DNA from: Chamaecrista fasciculata
Lineage: Eukaryota > Streptophyta > Magnoliopsida > Fabales > Fabaceae
Assembly: GCA_003254925.1 (NCBI GenBank)
Contig: QANZ01035086.1
Location: 2,022-66,021, forward strand
Direction of reading: 5' to 3'
DNA length: 64,000 nt
A program made the position numbers and the translations under genes. The notes beneath the pieces were generated by a model. The model was given only the letters and a program-made list of their open reading frames with translations, did no database searches and was not told the DNA's origin. Below are positions 24,917 through 36,039 of this stretch, one piece after another (the stretch's first letter is position 1; every line of letters begins with the position of its first letter).

Positions 24917-26060
24917 ATGGAGCTGGCATTGAGCTTAGGAGAGGCACGAAAAGCCTTGAATCTTGTGGATAAACTCACTAAAATGCCAAATAATAACGAC
25001 TCTGCTGCTGCCTTGTGCATACCATTTGCTTCCTCTTTGACTGCTAAAAAAGACGATGATGATCATAGAGAAAGGGGTTCTTCTTCTTCTTCAGATCCGC
25101 CGGTTCCCTTGGATCTGCTTCCTTTGAACCCGGTTCATCCACCTCGCACTCCTCAATCACACCTTCCAATTCCATGGCTTTCTCATGCATGTACTGTACT
25201 CTTACTAGAATTTGAATTTTTTCTTTTTATTATTAACGTTGACATATATATATACGTTTGTTGTTATGACAGTGCGTGGTGAAGGGGCTTCATCAGCAGA
25301 AGGAGGAGGAGGAGGAGTTAGGGGTTTGGATGTGAACCGGTTGCCGGGAGACGTGGAGGACGGTGACGCCGCCGCTACCGCACTCTCATCGTCGTCATTT
25401 CAAATGGATTTGGGTGTGAGAAACATGAATGGTGGTGGCAGAATCAGGCAAGAAGAAGGAGGTAGCGACGACGACGACAACGACAACGGATGCACTCGCA
25501 AGAAACTCAGACTGTCAAAGGAGCAATCTGCTTTCCTTGAAGAGAGCTTCAAAGAGCACACCACTCTCAATCCTGTATGTCAGTAACTTGTAACTTGTTC
25601 TTAATTTTACCATTTAATTCTCACTTAAATCTCTGTGGATGATAATTAAGCAGAATCAGAAGCTTGGTCTGGCAAAACAGTTAAATCTTCGGCCGCGTCA
25701 AGTTGAGGTGTGGTTCCAGAACAGAAGGGCCAGGTAGGTAGTACATACTTACTTAATAAAGAATTAATTAAATTGTGAATAATACAATGAATGAAACATA
25801 TATACAGAACAAAGTTGAAGCAGACGGAAGTGGATTGTGAGTACTTGAAGAGATGCTGCGAGACGCTAACAGAGGAAAATAGGAGATTACAGAAGGAGCT
25901 TCAAGAACTAAGGGCTTTAAAGACATGCCACCCATTTTACATGCAGCTTCCGGCCACCACTCTCACTATGTGTCCCTCTTGTGAGAAAGTAGCCACCAAA
26001 TCTTCTTCCACCAGACCTCATCCCCACACGCCCAATTCATCATTCCAATTTTCTGTTTAA
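24917..26060 (+). CDS. HAT14: HD-Zip class II transcription factor HAT14
   Basis: Nuclear homeodomain-leucine zipper factor of the class linked to shade and auxin responses. Exons 24917-25190, 25273-25574, 25654-25733 and 25808-26060 give 302 aa. The N-terminus MELALSLG holds an LxLxL EAR repression motif. The homeodomain runs about residues 166-221 ([10 protein letters not shown] to [16 protein letters not shown]). The zipper follows directly with [20 protein letters not shown]. The class II mark CPSCE lies near residues 275-279 after [12 protein letters not shown]. From memory the MELALSLG start, the acidic tract before the homeodomain and the SSFQ-D-G segment match Arabidopsis HAT14 (At5g06710) better than HAT22 or HAT9. 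The introns fall inside the homeodomain, as is usual. Flanking TBR and peroxidase genes support orthology. Confidence 0.94.
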
Positions 26061-27902
26061 TTTTGGGATATATATGCTGCCTTTGATTGTTCATGTACTA
26101 CACTCACACATTATTATAGAATCAATGAATGAAACAACAAAATGCACTCTCCAAATTATATTTTTTGTTCTACAATCATCTCTTCTTTCATTCTTTTTGT
26201 CTGTGGTTACCAAGATAGAATTTAGGGTAAATATCATAAATGAATGAAAAGCTCAGTGTACCCAATTGTGGTACCTCAGGCTGTTATATATTACGCATAT
26301 GAGAAGAATCTATACAGCTGGAATTGGTTACAGGTACAGCATAAAATCCGCTGAGGTAGACACGTGTCTTAGACCATGTGCACCTTTAACGGCTACAACT
26401 AATTACACCATTAACTAAATAATACAGATATTAATTATGTTCTAACACTCATTATTATTGCCAATGGCGGTGGCCGGCGTTATGTATCGTCTCCTTTACT
26501 ATATATGCATGGAAATTAAATGGAAGGATCACTTTGTGTCTCAATCACAAATTGCAAGCTTCTCGATCAGTCGTGGAATTGATCATATCAGAAACAAGAA
26601 ATCGACAAAGGCTGATATTTTCAACTCAAACACGTCTCGCTAAGCTAAGGGCTAACATTGGGTGCTGCGCTCTTCCATCAAATGTCACACGAACATTATA
26701 TTTATGGAATCAGTCGTTTCTTCTTTGAAGAAACAGAAAAGTAATGAATCAATAAACGTGTAAAGGAGTTATCGTTCATCCCCTTTTGTAATTAATTAGA
26801 ATGTGAAAGCAAGCGATGCCTTGATATACTATATATCATCATATATAATTACTTAAGTCTAACAGCCTTGAGTATCCCTTTTTCAACTGTTAAAATTTAA
26901 TTTTTTTTTTAATTTTACGATTTATATTTTATAAACTAAAAAGTATTATATAAATATTAAGATTGAAAAAATTAAATCGAACAATTGAAATATAAATTCC
27001 TTAAACAATATATCTCTCCATTATTTAATTACATGGCAGTGATGTTTGACGTCACAATCAATGTAATAGATGGTGAATCTTATATTGTGTAAAACACATA
27101 TATATGATCATGTGTCAATGATATTTTTTTTTATAAAAAAAAGTCCAATTTTGTAAATGTTATATATATATATATAAACATTTGTTTATTTTTAATGAAT
27201 AACCTGATGTTGAATATTCAAAAACTGTTTTATAAATTATAAGTCTGTCTTTTTGCAACTAGATGTAAAACAGAGTTCGGGAGAAACGGAGTGCAAATTT
27301 ATGCGAATTAAGAATGCATTAAATGAGGAAGCAGCATGTAGGGAGTAGGATGGTGTTTGTCTGAAAAGGAAAGCCCTAAAGCCTAAACCATCTTATCTGG
27401 GCCTAGTCCATATATTGAGAAAACTGTGTCAGCAATAATAACACATTCAGATATCGGCCAAGAAAAAGAAAAAAAAATATGTTAATAACACATTGAGTAT
27501 AGGAATTTTTTATATTTTATCATTTTATTAGAGTTGAGTTTTGAATTTTGATGCAAAATGTAGAAGAGGAACTCGTGTAAAAGAGCTGCAATACGTTTCA
27601 TTAAACAAATCAAAATATAGGTAAGAATATAGAATTGGAGTATTCGTTATATATGGGTCAATAGAATTTATTTTCAAGTCAAAAGTTGGTTATCTAATCT
27701 GACTGTTAGCAAGTTATTCGCATTTTGAGTCAACATTTATTTAATATTAGTTTAGGATTAGGATTCTTTGGGTTGTAAATGTATTATAATTTTAGAACGA
27801 GAAAAAAAAAATTAGAAAGAGAAAATATAAGTGAGATTTATATTTTTCTCTTTAACTATTTTTTTTTAATCTTTTTCTAAACTGTAAGAGTAGTATATTT
27901 AT
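26061..27902. other. Intergenic, HAT14 3' flank
   Basis: HAT14 3' UTR and then AT-rich sequence. No gene recognised. The frames at 26458-26643 and 26534-26728 overlap in different phases and look random. Confidence 0.45.
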
Positions 27903-28085
27903 CAGTATTATTAAAATCGGACTAGATCGACTGGTTTAACCGATTGGACCGAGAACCGAATATCAAGTAGGTCCGAATCAGAGCAAAAATCGTTAGAGTA
28001 TTGAACCGGACATGAACCGCCAGAAGCGGCTAAGAAACGCCCAAACCGGCGATTTGGGGGTTCAGTCGATTTAGCAAAAACCTTA
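27903..28085. mobile_element. hAT-type terminus, truncated
   Basis: Begins CAGTATTATTAAAATCGGAC and continues with CCGATTGGACC and GAACCGG motifs. This closely matches the right end (reverse complement) of the complete element at 43896-44737. No opposite end or target duplication was found, so it is a truncated or diverged relative. Confidence 0.5.
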
Positions 28086-28541
28086 AATTTTTCTCTGTTT
28101 TGCTCAAAATGGCAGCGGTTCAGATCTGATTTAGAATAAGAAAAGAAAGTTCTATCATCTTCATTTTCCTAATCTCCAACCTTCAATCATCTCGGCTACG
28201 TTTCTCCCGTTAGGCACTTAGGCTTGCTGCTACGTTTCTGTCTTCTTCGCTGCCGCTAATATAATATTTGCCACTTCATCGCTGTTTAATTATTACCTAT
28301 TTATTGTGAATAGAGCCACTAAACAAAAAGACTTGATTTTTTGACCTGATTGTTATTTATTTTTTAATTGTGATTTATTTATTTTTAGTTTCTGGCTTGA
28401 TTATGATTTATTTCTTTATTGTGTTTATTTGATTATGATTATGTTAAAAACTAATTAAAAAGAAGATAATACAGGAAAAACATTCTCTTAGAGTTTGGTA
28501 ATACCAAGAGTCCAATACTCCTCTTAGAGGGATTGCTGGCT

Positions 28542-28665
28542 CTTTTTTTTTAGTAAAGAGTTTTTTCTCTTATGGAAGATGATTTTTGTTTTGTAAAGTN
28601 TCTCTTTCTTTTTTTTTAGTAAAGAGTTTTTTCTCTTATGGAAGATGATTTTTGTTTTGTAAAGT
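28542..28665. repeat. Short duplication around the N at 28600 (likely unmerged overlap)
   Basis: The block AGTAAAGAGTTTTTTCTC...TTGTAAAGT is present twice, 28552-28599 and 28618-28665 (48 bases each, plus T-run sequence before it), on both sides of the N. Confidence 0.75.
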
Positions 28666-29162
28666 CTTCATACTACTTTACAACCGAACTCGTTTTCAAA
28701 AGTAAGATGATGGTGAAAAATAAATCTGAAGAGAAAATTGTTAAATATGACAAGATACCTGAAGATCTACGGAACATGAAACCTAAGTGCCAATGAGTAG
28801 TAGTAGATGCTAATATGATGCACTCATTCATGAAAACCTTCACTTTAAGCTTGGTGTCCACTAGTTCATGTCTATGATATGCTTCTATGTAAAATTAGAT
28901 TTCGCTAATCAGTTTTTCTTTCATTTAATTTTGTATGTTTTGGTAGTGATATATTGTATGCATTTCCTCCCCTTTGTTTTATTTGGGGTCAACTTTGCAT
29001 TTTATCTTCTATTTGATAGAGTGTAGGCCAGGGTTTAAGTTTAGTGAGTTTTTTTTAACGGACTTCGTCTCACTTTTTTTCTTGTCAATTTGTTTTTGGC
29101 TTTCAATACTTTGTATTTTGACAAAAAAAAGTATAGCGGAAAAACTAATTTATTGATAACAA

Positions 29163-29344
29163 TTTTTTTGTTTTTGTTTTTTTGTTGCTCAAGGTATACC
29201 TAGTCCGATGAGGAATCTACGGATCTGAGCTCCATTTAAGGATTTACTGCTAGCTAATTGGTTGCTGCATACACAAGGCGAGAATCGAATCACCAACACT
29301 TGTTTAAACGATCTAGTGAGCTAACCACTAGACCAACCAAGTTT
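29163..29344 (-). mobile_element. tRNA-derived SINE, third copy
   Basis: Minus-strand head TTGGTTGGTCTAGTGGTTAG (box A) and GATTCGATTCTC (box B), body as in 10781-10973, and an A-rich tail seen as T-runs at 29163-29183. A target duplication cannot be separated from the T-rich flank. It lies about 90 bases before a hAT element. Confidence 0.8.
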
Positions 29345-29436
29345 GTTTTTTGTTTTTCTTTTTAAATTATGTTCTTCTCAGCATAATATTGTGAAATTGG
29401 AAAAGAAAAAAAAAATCATTTTATCTACCTGATACG

Positions 29437-30061
29437 TAGGGATGGCAATTTATATCCTAAGTTAGGATATCCTTCTGTATCCATCCGAAAAAATATCCGG
29501 TATCCGTCGGATACCGGATATCGGATAGTGAAAATTAAATTTTTTTCGGATATTGGACGGATACGGATATTGCCCTCGGATACCCTATATTCGTCCGAAA
29601 TGAATGGATATTTAGGGTATCCGATATCCGATACCCTATTACTTATTTAATTTTTATATTTTACTTTTAATTTAACATTTTATATATAAATATTTAAATT
29701 TAATTAATTATATTCATATATATTTTTTTAAAGAATCATATTTTAGTTATTTATATTTTATTTTTTATTTTAAAAAATAAATTTAAAATGTAAATAAATA
29801 ATAATTTCATTTAATTATATTAGTTGACGGATAATGGATATCGGGTACCCGATATATCCGATTTATAAAATAGGATATCCTATCCTATATCCATATTTTT
29901 TCGGATATTTCGAGTATCCATCGGATACCGGATATCAGATAGGGTGCGGATACGGATATTAATTTATCGGATACGGATAGGGTACGGATATTGGATAGGA
30001 TAAACGGATACGGATACGGATTGTGACAAAACCACCGGATATCCATCCATTGCCATCCCTA
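29437..30061. mobile_element. Non-autonomous hAT element, 625 bp
   Basis: Terminal inverted repeats TAGGGATGGCAAT / ATTGCCATCCCTA with a perfect 8-bp target duplication CTGATACG (29429-29436 and 30062-30069), both typical of the hAT superfamily. The interior outside an AT-rich centre is dense in GGATAT, ATCCG and CGGATA words in both orientations, giving many possible internal hairpins. No coding sequence. Confidence 0.9.
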
Positions 30062-30306
30062 CTGATACGTAATGGTACATTGTATGTTGGATACGGAATT
30101 CGGACACTGAAGAAAATCGATTGACTATGTTTATTTGATATGGATTTTTAATGAAAAATATAATGAGTGTTTAGTCCGATAGTAATATTATGATATATGA
30201 AGTAAGATCCATATATACTAATGCAATAGTTGAGGTCTTCATGCACAGAAAATATTTCTACATCTGTGTCGTTCGTTGTGCTTCCATGTTGCTTCTATAG
30301 AAATTT

Positions 30307-30653
30307 GGGAAAAATTAGTATTTGGTCCTTAGGATCTATATTAGTCAATAAATCAATATCTGAATAACCAAAATATATGATTTAACTCCTATAATATCGT
30401 AATTGTCAACGATTTAGTTTTTAAGTCAAAATCAAGGACCCAAAGATAGAAATTCAAAAAAATTTTAGATAAAAAAGTATAAATTCAAAGACAAAAATAA
30501 AACATCGTATCAAGTTTAGGGTCTAATTAAACCATCATAGGGATAAGATTGTTGATAATTAAAATATTTCAAGAACTAAATTGTGTATTTAAATTATTCG
30601 AAATCTGATTTATTGACTCTATACAAATTCAAGATTAAATAATAAATTTTCTC
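30307..30653. mobile_element. Inverted-repeat MITE, diverged
   Basis: The left arm GGGAAAAATTAGTATTTGGT onward and the right arm (reverse complement GAGAAAATTTATTATTTAAT onward) align over about 100 bases, including AGTCAATAAATCA in both. There is no coding content and no clear target duplication. Confidence 0.55.
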
Positions 30654-31171
30654 AAATAACTCTACCTTTCAGTTTTATGTAATAAAATAATTAGATAACA
30701 TCACCACTGAATGAATGAAGAAGATTAAAATTAATCAAAAGGAGTTGAGATTCCACAAACAAGTAATTAATCTCAAGAATTTACTTGCATCAAACAAATA
30801 TTTAATTGATTAAACAGAGTTACAATTCCATCCTTTCAGTTTCAGGCCAGGGGAACGGTGGAAAAGTAATGATTTACAGTAACATACAAAACCATCTGGA
30901 ATACTCTATGCTCTTGTCTCGCAAACTTCAACATTTTCTATAAACAATTTTATTGCACATCTCTTCAAGGTACATCTATATTGCGTCTTGTTTGATTCCA
31001 TTAACATAATCTTTTGAACCCTAAAAAAAAAATGTCTACTTACATTTCAAAAAATACGTGTAGAGTTTGTTTGATTGTTTCCCCCACATCATGGAAAGGG
31101 ATGGGACAAAAATGGCGTCATGCAAATTTTTCTACTTTGATTTGAGGTAAAAGTTGTAGTGAAAAGTTTAC

Positions 31172-33522
31172 CTAGGGTCTCTTATGGTGGTGATGCTGAT
31201 CCCGATATTGTTTCATTAGAAGCTCAGCATAAAGAATCTCATTCCATGCATCAGGAACACCTGGAAGACACCAATGGCTGCAATCTTGGTACTTCAATGG
31301 CGATCTTCTTTCCTCTCTTGATAGTTTTTGCTTCCTATATATCGAGGGATGACCATCCTTTCTGAAATCTGTCATTCTAGTGATATTTAGGTAGCTCACA
31401 TGGGTTTTCATATACTTGAGAACGTTTTCAAGTACCCTCATTTTAGGTGGATACTCATTCAAGTACTTTTCGTTGTTAATGGGCTCTGTTTCATTGTCAC
31501 ATTGCCCACCCGAATTCCATTGTCCACCACTGCACACAATTGATAGTTCCCTTGTTTAGTCTTAATTATGAGTATTCAAGAAACAAATTCTTATTTTATT
31601 CCAGACTGTTGAACTGAGACCCAAAGTTGTAATAATATTATATAAGAATGATTCTCACTTTACCTGAAATGAGAAGCAGAGTAACCTCTGAAGAAGACCA
31701 TAGTCTTGGATGGATTTATGTTGGCATCAACCCATCTGCTCCATGTTGTCAAAGCTCTTCGAAACGCCTCTAGCACATTCAATTCGTCATACACGTGGCT
31801 TCCTTCTTGGTAATAATCTTTTCTGCAATTTTTCATGGGCAATTAGATTGATCATTCAACAAAGCTTAAGACTTCAGATGGAGAAAAATCACACACACCA
31901 AATTACCAAAAGAGAGAAGTGTAATGGCTTTACCCCCTCGATGTCTTATCATGGGTCCACCAGTGGCCTGTGTTGAAGATGATAATATCTGCATCTTTAT
32001 ATTGATCAGAAGACCTCCCAACTAAGTCCAGACGAAGTGTTTCCTTCTTTCTTCCGTTCTTGTCAGGAATCTCCCATTCTTGAACTAAAAATGGAGATAC
32101 AAAAAGCTCTAGCGAGAATTTGTAATCCTGCTCCAACATTAACACAGAATCAACACCATCGATCAGAGAGATGCTAATTAATGGAAAGAAATATGCATAG
32201 AAAAATTCACAAACCAGAATGAGAACCTCAAGCGTTCAATACTTACTTGGAATATGAAAGAATAGGAGGCTTCCCCTCGGAAATAGTCTCTGCCATTTGC
32301 TTCATAAACTTTACGTTTATCTTTTACAGAGTTTCTGAGTATACAAATTAGAGATTCCCACATATTCCGATTGAGAGAATCACCCACGAAAACCACTCGC
32401 TTCCCTCTCAACAACTCCAGCATTCGATGCCCCTCCAACCTATACCCATTTAAGTTTTTAGTTTTTTTTGGTATTATCAAATTAGGATGACCAACGAACC
32501 AATCAGCAAAAAAGAACGCAGAAAACCTAATACTTACTAACTGAAAGCAATGATAAAATTAAATTAAGAACAGAAACCGTTCAATTGAAATAAATTAAAG
32601 GCAGAAAAAGCATTTGCACAAGACTCCCATACCTCGGGAGGGTGCAATCCTTAGGTTTCCACTTATATTTCTGATAATCTTTATCGGCCCTGCCATTCTG
32701 AACACAATTGAACTGTTCATCTATGAGATCGCAGGATCCGGGTTTATAAAGCGGATAGGAATCATCCTTAACCCATTCTCCATGAAACAGATCACAGTTC
32801 ATCAGAGACTCCATGAAATCCTCCTTCTCCTTCGTATGAGACACATTACTCTGCTTCCTTGCGAGGGAAGCCGTATAATTGGTGGATTTCAAAGCAGAGG
32901 TAATATTTTGAATGGGTATAGTGGTTGGAGGTGGAGTCACAGAGATTTTAGGCGCAGGGGCAGCATTTTCAGTTTGATTTGGTATGTTCAGAGCGCTAAC
33001 TTGAGAAGAATTTTCAGAACTCTGAGTTTTGTTTTGCAGTAAGGATGGAGATTCCAGAGGCGGATAAGAAGTGTGATTAGTGGGGACTGTAGTATCGTTG
33101 GATGAATTGAGTGAGGTTAGAGTTTGATTAATGAGAGGGGTAGAAGGAGTAGGAGTAGGAGTAGGAGGAAGAGCCGAAGTTTCGTTGGATGAATTGAGTG
33201 AGGTTAGAGTTTGATTATTGAGAGAGGTAGAAGAAGGAGGAAGAGCAGAAGAAGAAGAAGCAGTGGGGGAAAAATAGGAGAAAATAGAAGAGAAATGGGA
33301 GTGATGGGAAGAAGAAGAGGAGGCGAAGATGTTGATGAACCAGGGAGAAGAAGCATTTGGGGAAGGAGAGAGAGCTAAGAAGAGAGTGAAAGCAACAAAA
33401 GCAAGCAAAAAGGCATAGGCAAGAGTTAGGGTTCTTCTGGTTTTGAGAATAGAAAAGAAACTCTTGAGGTCGGACATGGAGTTTTCCCCACCGACGGGAA
33501 CGTACTTGGCGGTGTCGGCCAT
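31172..33522 (-). CDS. TBR: Trichome birefringence protein (TBR/TBL family, O-acetyltransferase type)
   Basis: Type II Golgi membrane protein of the DUF231/PC-esterase family that O-acetylates wall polysaccharides. Exons 33522-32633, 32439-32247, 32127-31934, 31822-31664 and 31529-31172 give 597 aa. A single membrane anchor covers about residues 31-51, followed by a Ser/Thr/Pro/Asn-rich stem to about residue 235 with many NxS/T sequons. The TBL/PMR5N domain ([20 protein letters not shown]) comes next. The catalytic GDS motif is [13 protein letters not shown] (Ser318), and DCSHWCLPG (Asp561, His564) supplies the DxxH pair. The N-terminal KYVPVGG and the long stem resemble TBR and TBL1. Position between HAT14 and WCRKC1 matches Arabidopsis TBR (At5g06700) from memory. 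The upstream leader holds a GA run near 33567. Confidence 0.93.
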
Positions 33523-33665
33523 GGAGTTTCAAGGGTTTTCGTTGATTCCTTTCCTCTTTTGGGAAGAGAGAGAGAGAGAGAGCGAAGCACAATGATGCCA
33601 ATGTGGGAAGAGGAGAGAGGTTGTACACAAAAGCACTGTCGACTGTGATCACTGTGACTCCACAA

Positions 33666-36030
33666 AAGGATAGATAGAGACAGAGGATGAGTGGGTGGAA
33701 GAAAAGGCGTGTTTTATAAATTCAGAATAACAAGTTTATTATAGAATTTCTGCTTCGTTATACATGTGAGATTCTGACGAGTAACCACACAGTTAAAAAA
33801 AATTGGTGCGGTTGCTGTTGCTGGCAAACAACATTTGATGATGATTATTGTGAATCAGATTATAGAGGGAGAAAGAAGTAGGGAGTAGGAATGAAAATTT
33901 GCGGATCCAATGAATGAAAATATTTGTATGAAGTGGGGGTGGTTTCCGCGTGGGACCAAATTGGTTTTTTCTTTTTTTCCTCCAAATTCTCACTCCTTCC
34001 TATCCATCCCTCTTAATGGAAAATTGGAAACTAGTATCATATCCCTCAAAAGAATCGGACTCTATATAATTGTACCCATAGAGGAACAAAGCAAAAAGGA
34101 AAAATTACAACATCCAAACTAGTACCATAGAGGAACATTACAACATATAATTGACCATGGGTAAATACAGGACGACGGAGATAAAGACCAACGTTAGAAA
34201 TGACTTGCCCTGTATGTGTTGGGAAAGGTTAAGCTTAGAACCTCTATCGAAAGATTGGTGACGGGTGTGTACAGAGAAAGATTGATGATGGAAGGACTGC
34301 CTCCCTATCGAAAGACCCGAGCATTTTACAGTACTTTCAGTAAGCGAATGAATTGATGGTAGAATGAAGAAATGAATGGAATAACAATATCAGGGAACAA
34401 ACCCCTCTAGTTTGTTACCCGATAATATGGATAGAGCATAACATATTTCCTACCATTCAGTCACTCAATAACAAAGTCATCGATGCCTGATGATGCCCCA
34501 TGACTTGCCAATTTATGCCCGGGAGTTGCCCATGACTTGCCCATTGATGACTGGGAGTTGGCCGGCCCAAGAGATGCCTCATGACTTCACCAGGAGTTGC
34601 ACATGGCAACAATATGATGAAAGTAACCTCATGTTACTTCAGAATTAAACATATAATAGATATGCAACGCCTTCATTCAATTTCATTCTCTCTCTCCATT
34701 AGTCTTATTTTCTCATTTCTATCCTCCTAAAAGGAAAGATCAAGTTCATTTTGATTTGATATTATTACATGCCTTATTAATGAATCATATAGTAATATGA
34801 AAACTTTCTAAATTGAAAATATGCATGCCCTGTATTTGATTTGATATCAAGATCCTAATAAAACACGTATAAATAGAGAATCTTGATATCATTCTAAATA
34901 AATCGACCATAAATTTTAAAAAGTTGATGAGACTTAATTTTTCATACTAAAATATGATTTAGAAAATGGTTTATTTGTTTGTTTTTTTTTTTAAAATAAA
35001 AAGAGAGAGATACCGGCATTGGCAGTGGTCCCTGTGATTTGAGTGTGTGAAGGGAGGGACTAGGGTCTATGTAATTAAATAATAATCAGATCAAATAAAG
35101 GAAAGAAGGAACATGGGATGTGTGGTGGAGCCAGAATGCATGCGATCATTGTTTTCCCCTGCGGTGTGAGTGGATATCATTTAAAACTAAAACTAAAAAT
35201 AAAATATACACAAAAAAGAGAAAGCAAATAAAATGAAAGAGAAAGTATGGAACAGAAACAGACCGTTACAAGTATAACTATGGCTATGGGTCTGGGGGTT
35301 TTGACTTGGGAGGACTGATGTAGATAGCCTTAAACTTTTTTTTTGGATGGAAAATAGCCTTAAACTTTTGAACACCTTCCTGTTGTGTCGGTGATTCATC
35401 CACTCCACTCTTTAATCTCTCCCCATACAATCATACACATATAGTTTTTCGGTTTTCTATTTACTTTTTTTTTAAAAAAAAAAGAAGAGTAAAAAGGTCG
35501 TTAGTCATAATTGATAACATTTGGTCAACAATATTCACAAATTCTGAAGACATTTCCAGTGCCTTAAAATGATACTTACACTTTTACAACGAAAAATAAG
35601 GAGATAGAAAGCATTATACTTGAAANATTCAGCCGGTGCCACGTGGCACCGGCTGATTGGCCGTGAAGACTAAAATTGAGTTAATGCAACGCGTATCCCA
35701 TTACGGGAATTAAGAAAAAATTTCGGTTATATTAATAAATAATAAACCTTTTTATATTATTCGCATAAAAAAACCGGAAGATGCAGCAGAAAAAAGAAAA
35801 AGAAAAACAGAAAATGACAGAGAAGCCGTGTCGGTTCTCCTTTGGCCATAGCGACGCCGACAAATAGAAATGCTAACTCAGTTAATGATAATCAAAACAA
35901 AATGGGATAACACAAAATAGAAAATGAGTTCACCCTTCTTCTTCTTTTTTTCAACCTAAACTTCCAGAAAAGGAATCAAATAGCCAGTCTCTACTTTTCT
36001 TGTTCATGTTGATATGTGTAATTGGGTACT
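33666..36030. other. Intergenic, TBR upstream side
   Basis: About 2.4 kb. The first part is the TBR promoter. At 34499-34600 the words CATGACTTGCC and GGGAGTTG recur three times. At 35626 a single N adjoins a perfect palindrome. No gene recognised. Confidence 0.5.
35629..35656. repeat. Perfect 28-bp palindrome with a G-box core
   Basis: Half-site TCAGCCGGTGCCAC followed by its exact reverse complement, centred on CACGTG. The assembly has a single N three bases before it (35626), suggesting that the hairpin broke a contig. Confidence 0.85.
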
Positions 36031-36039
36031 TTTTTTTTT

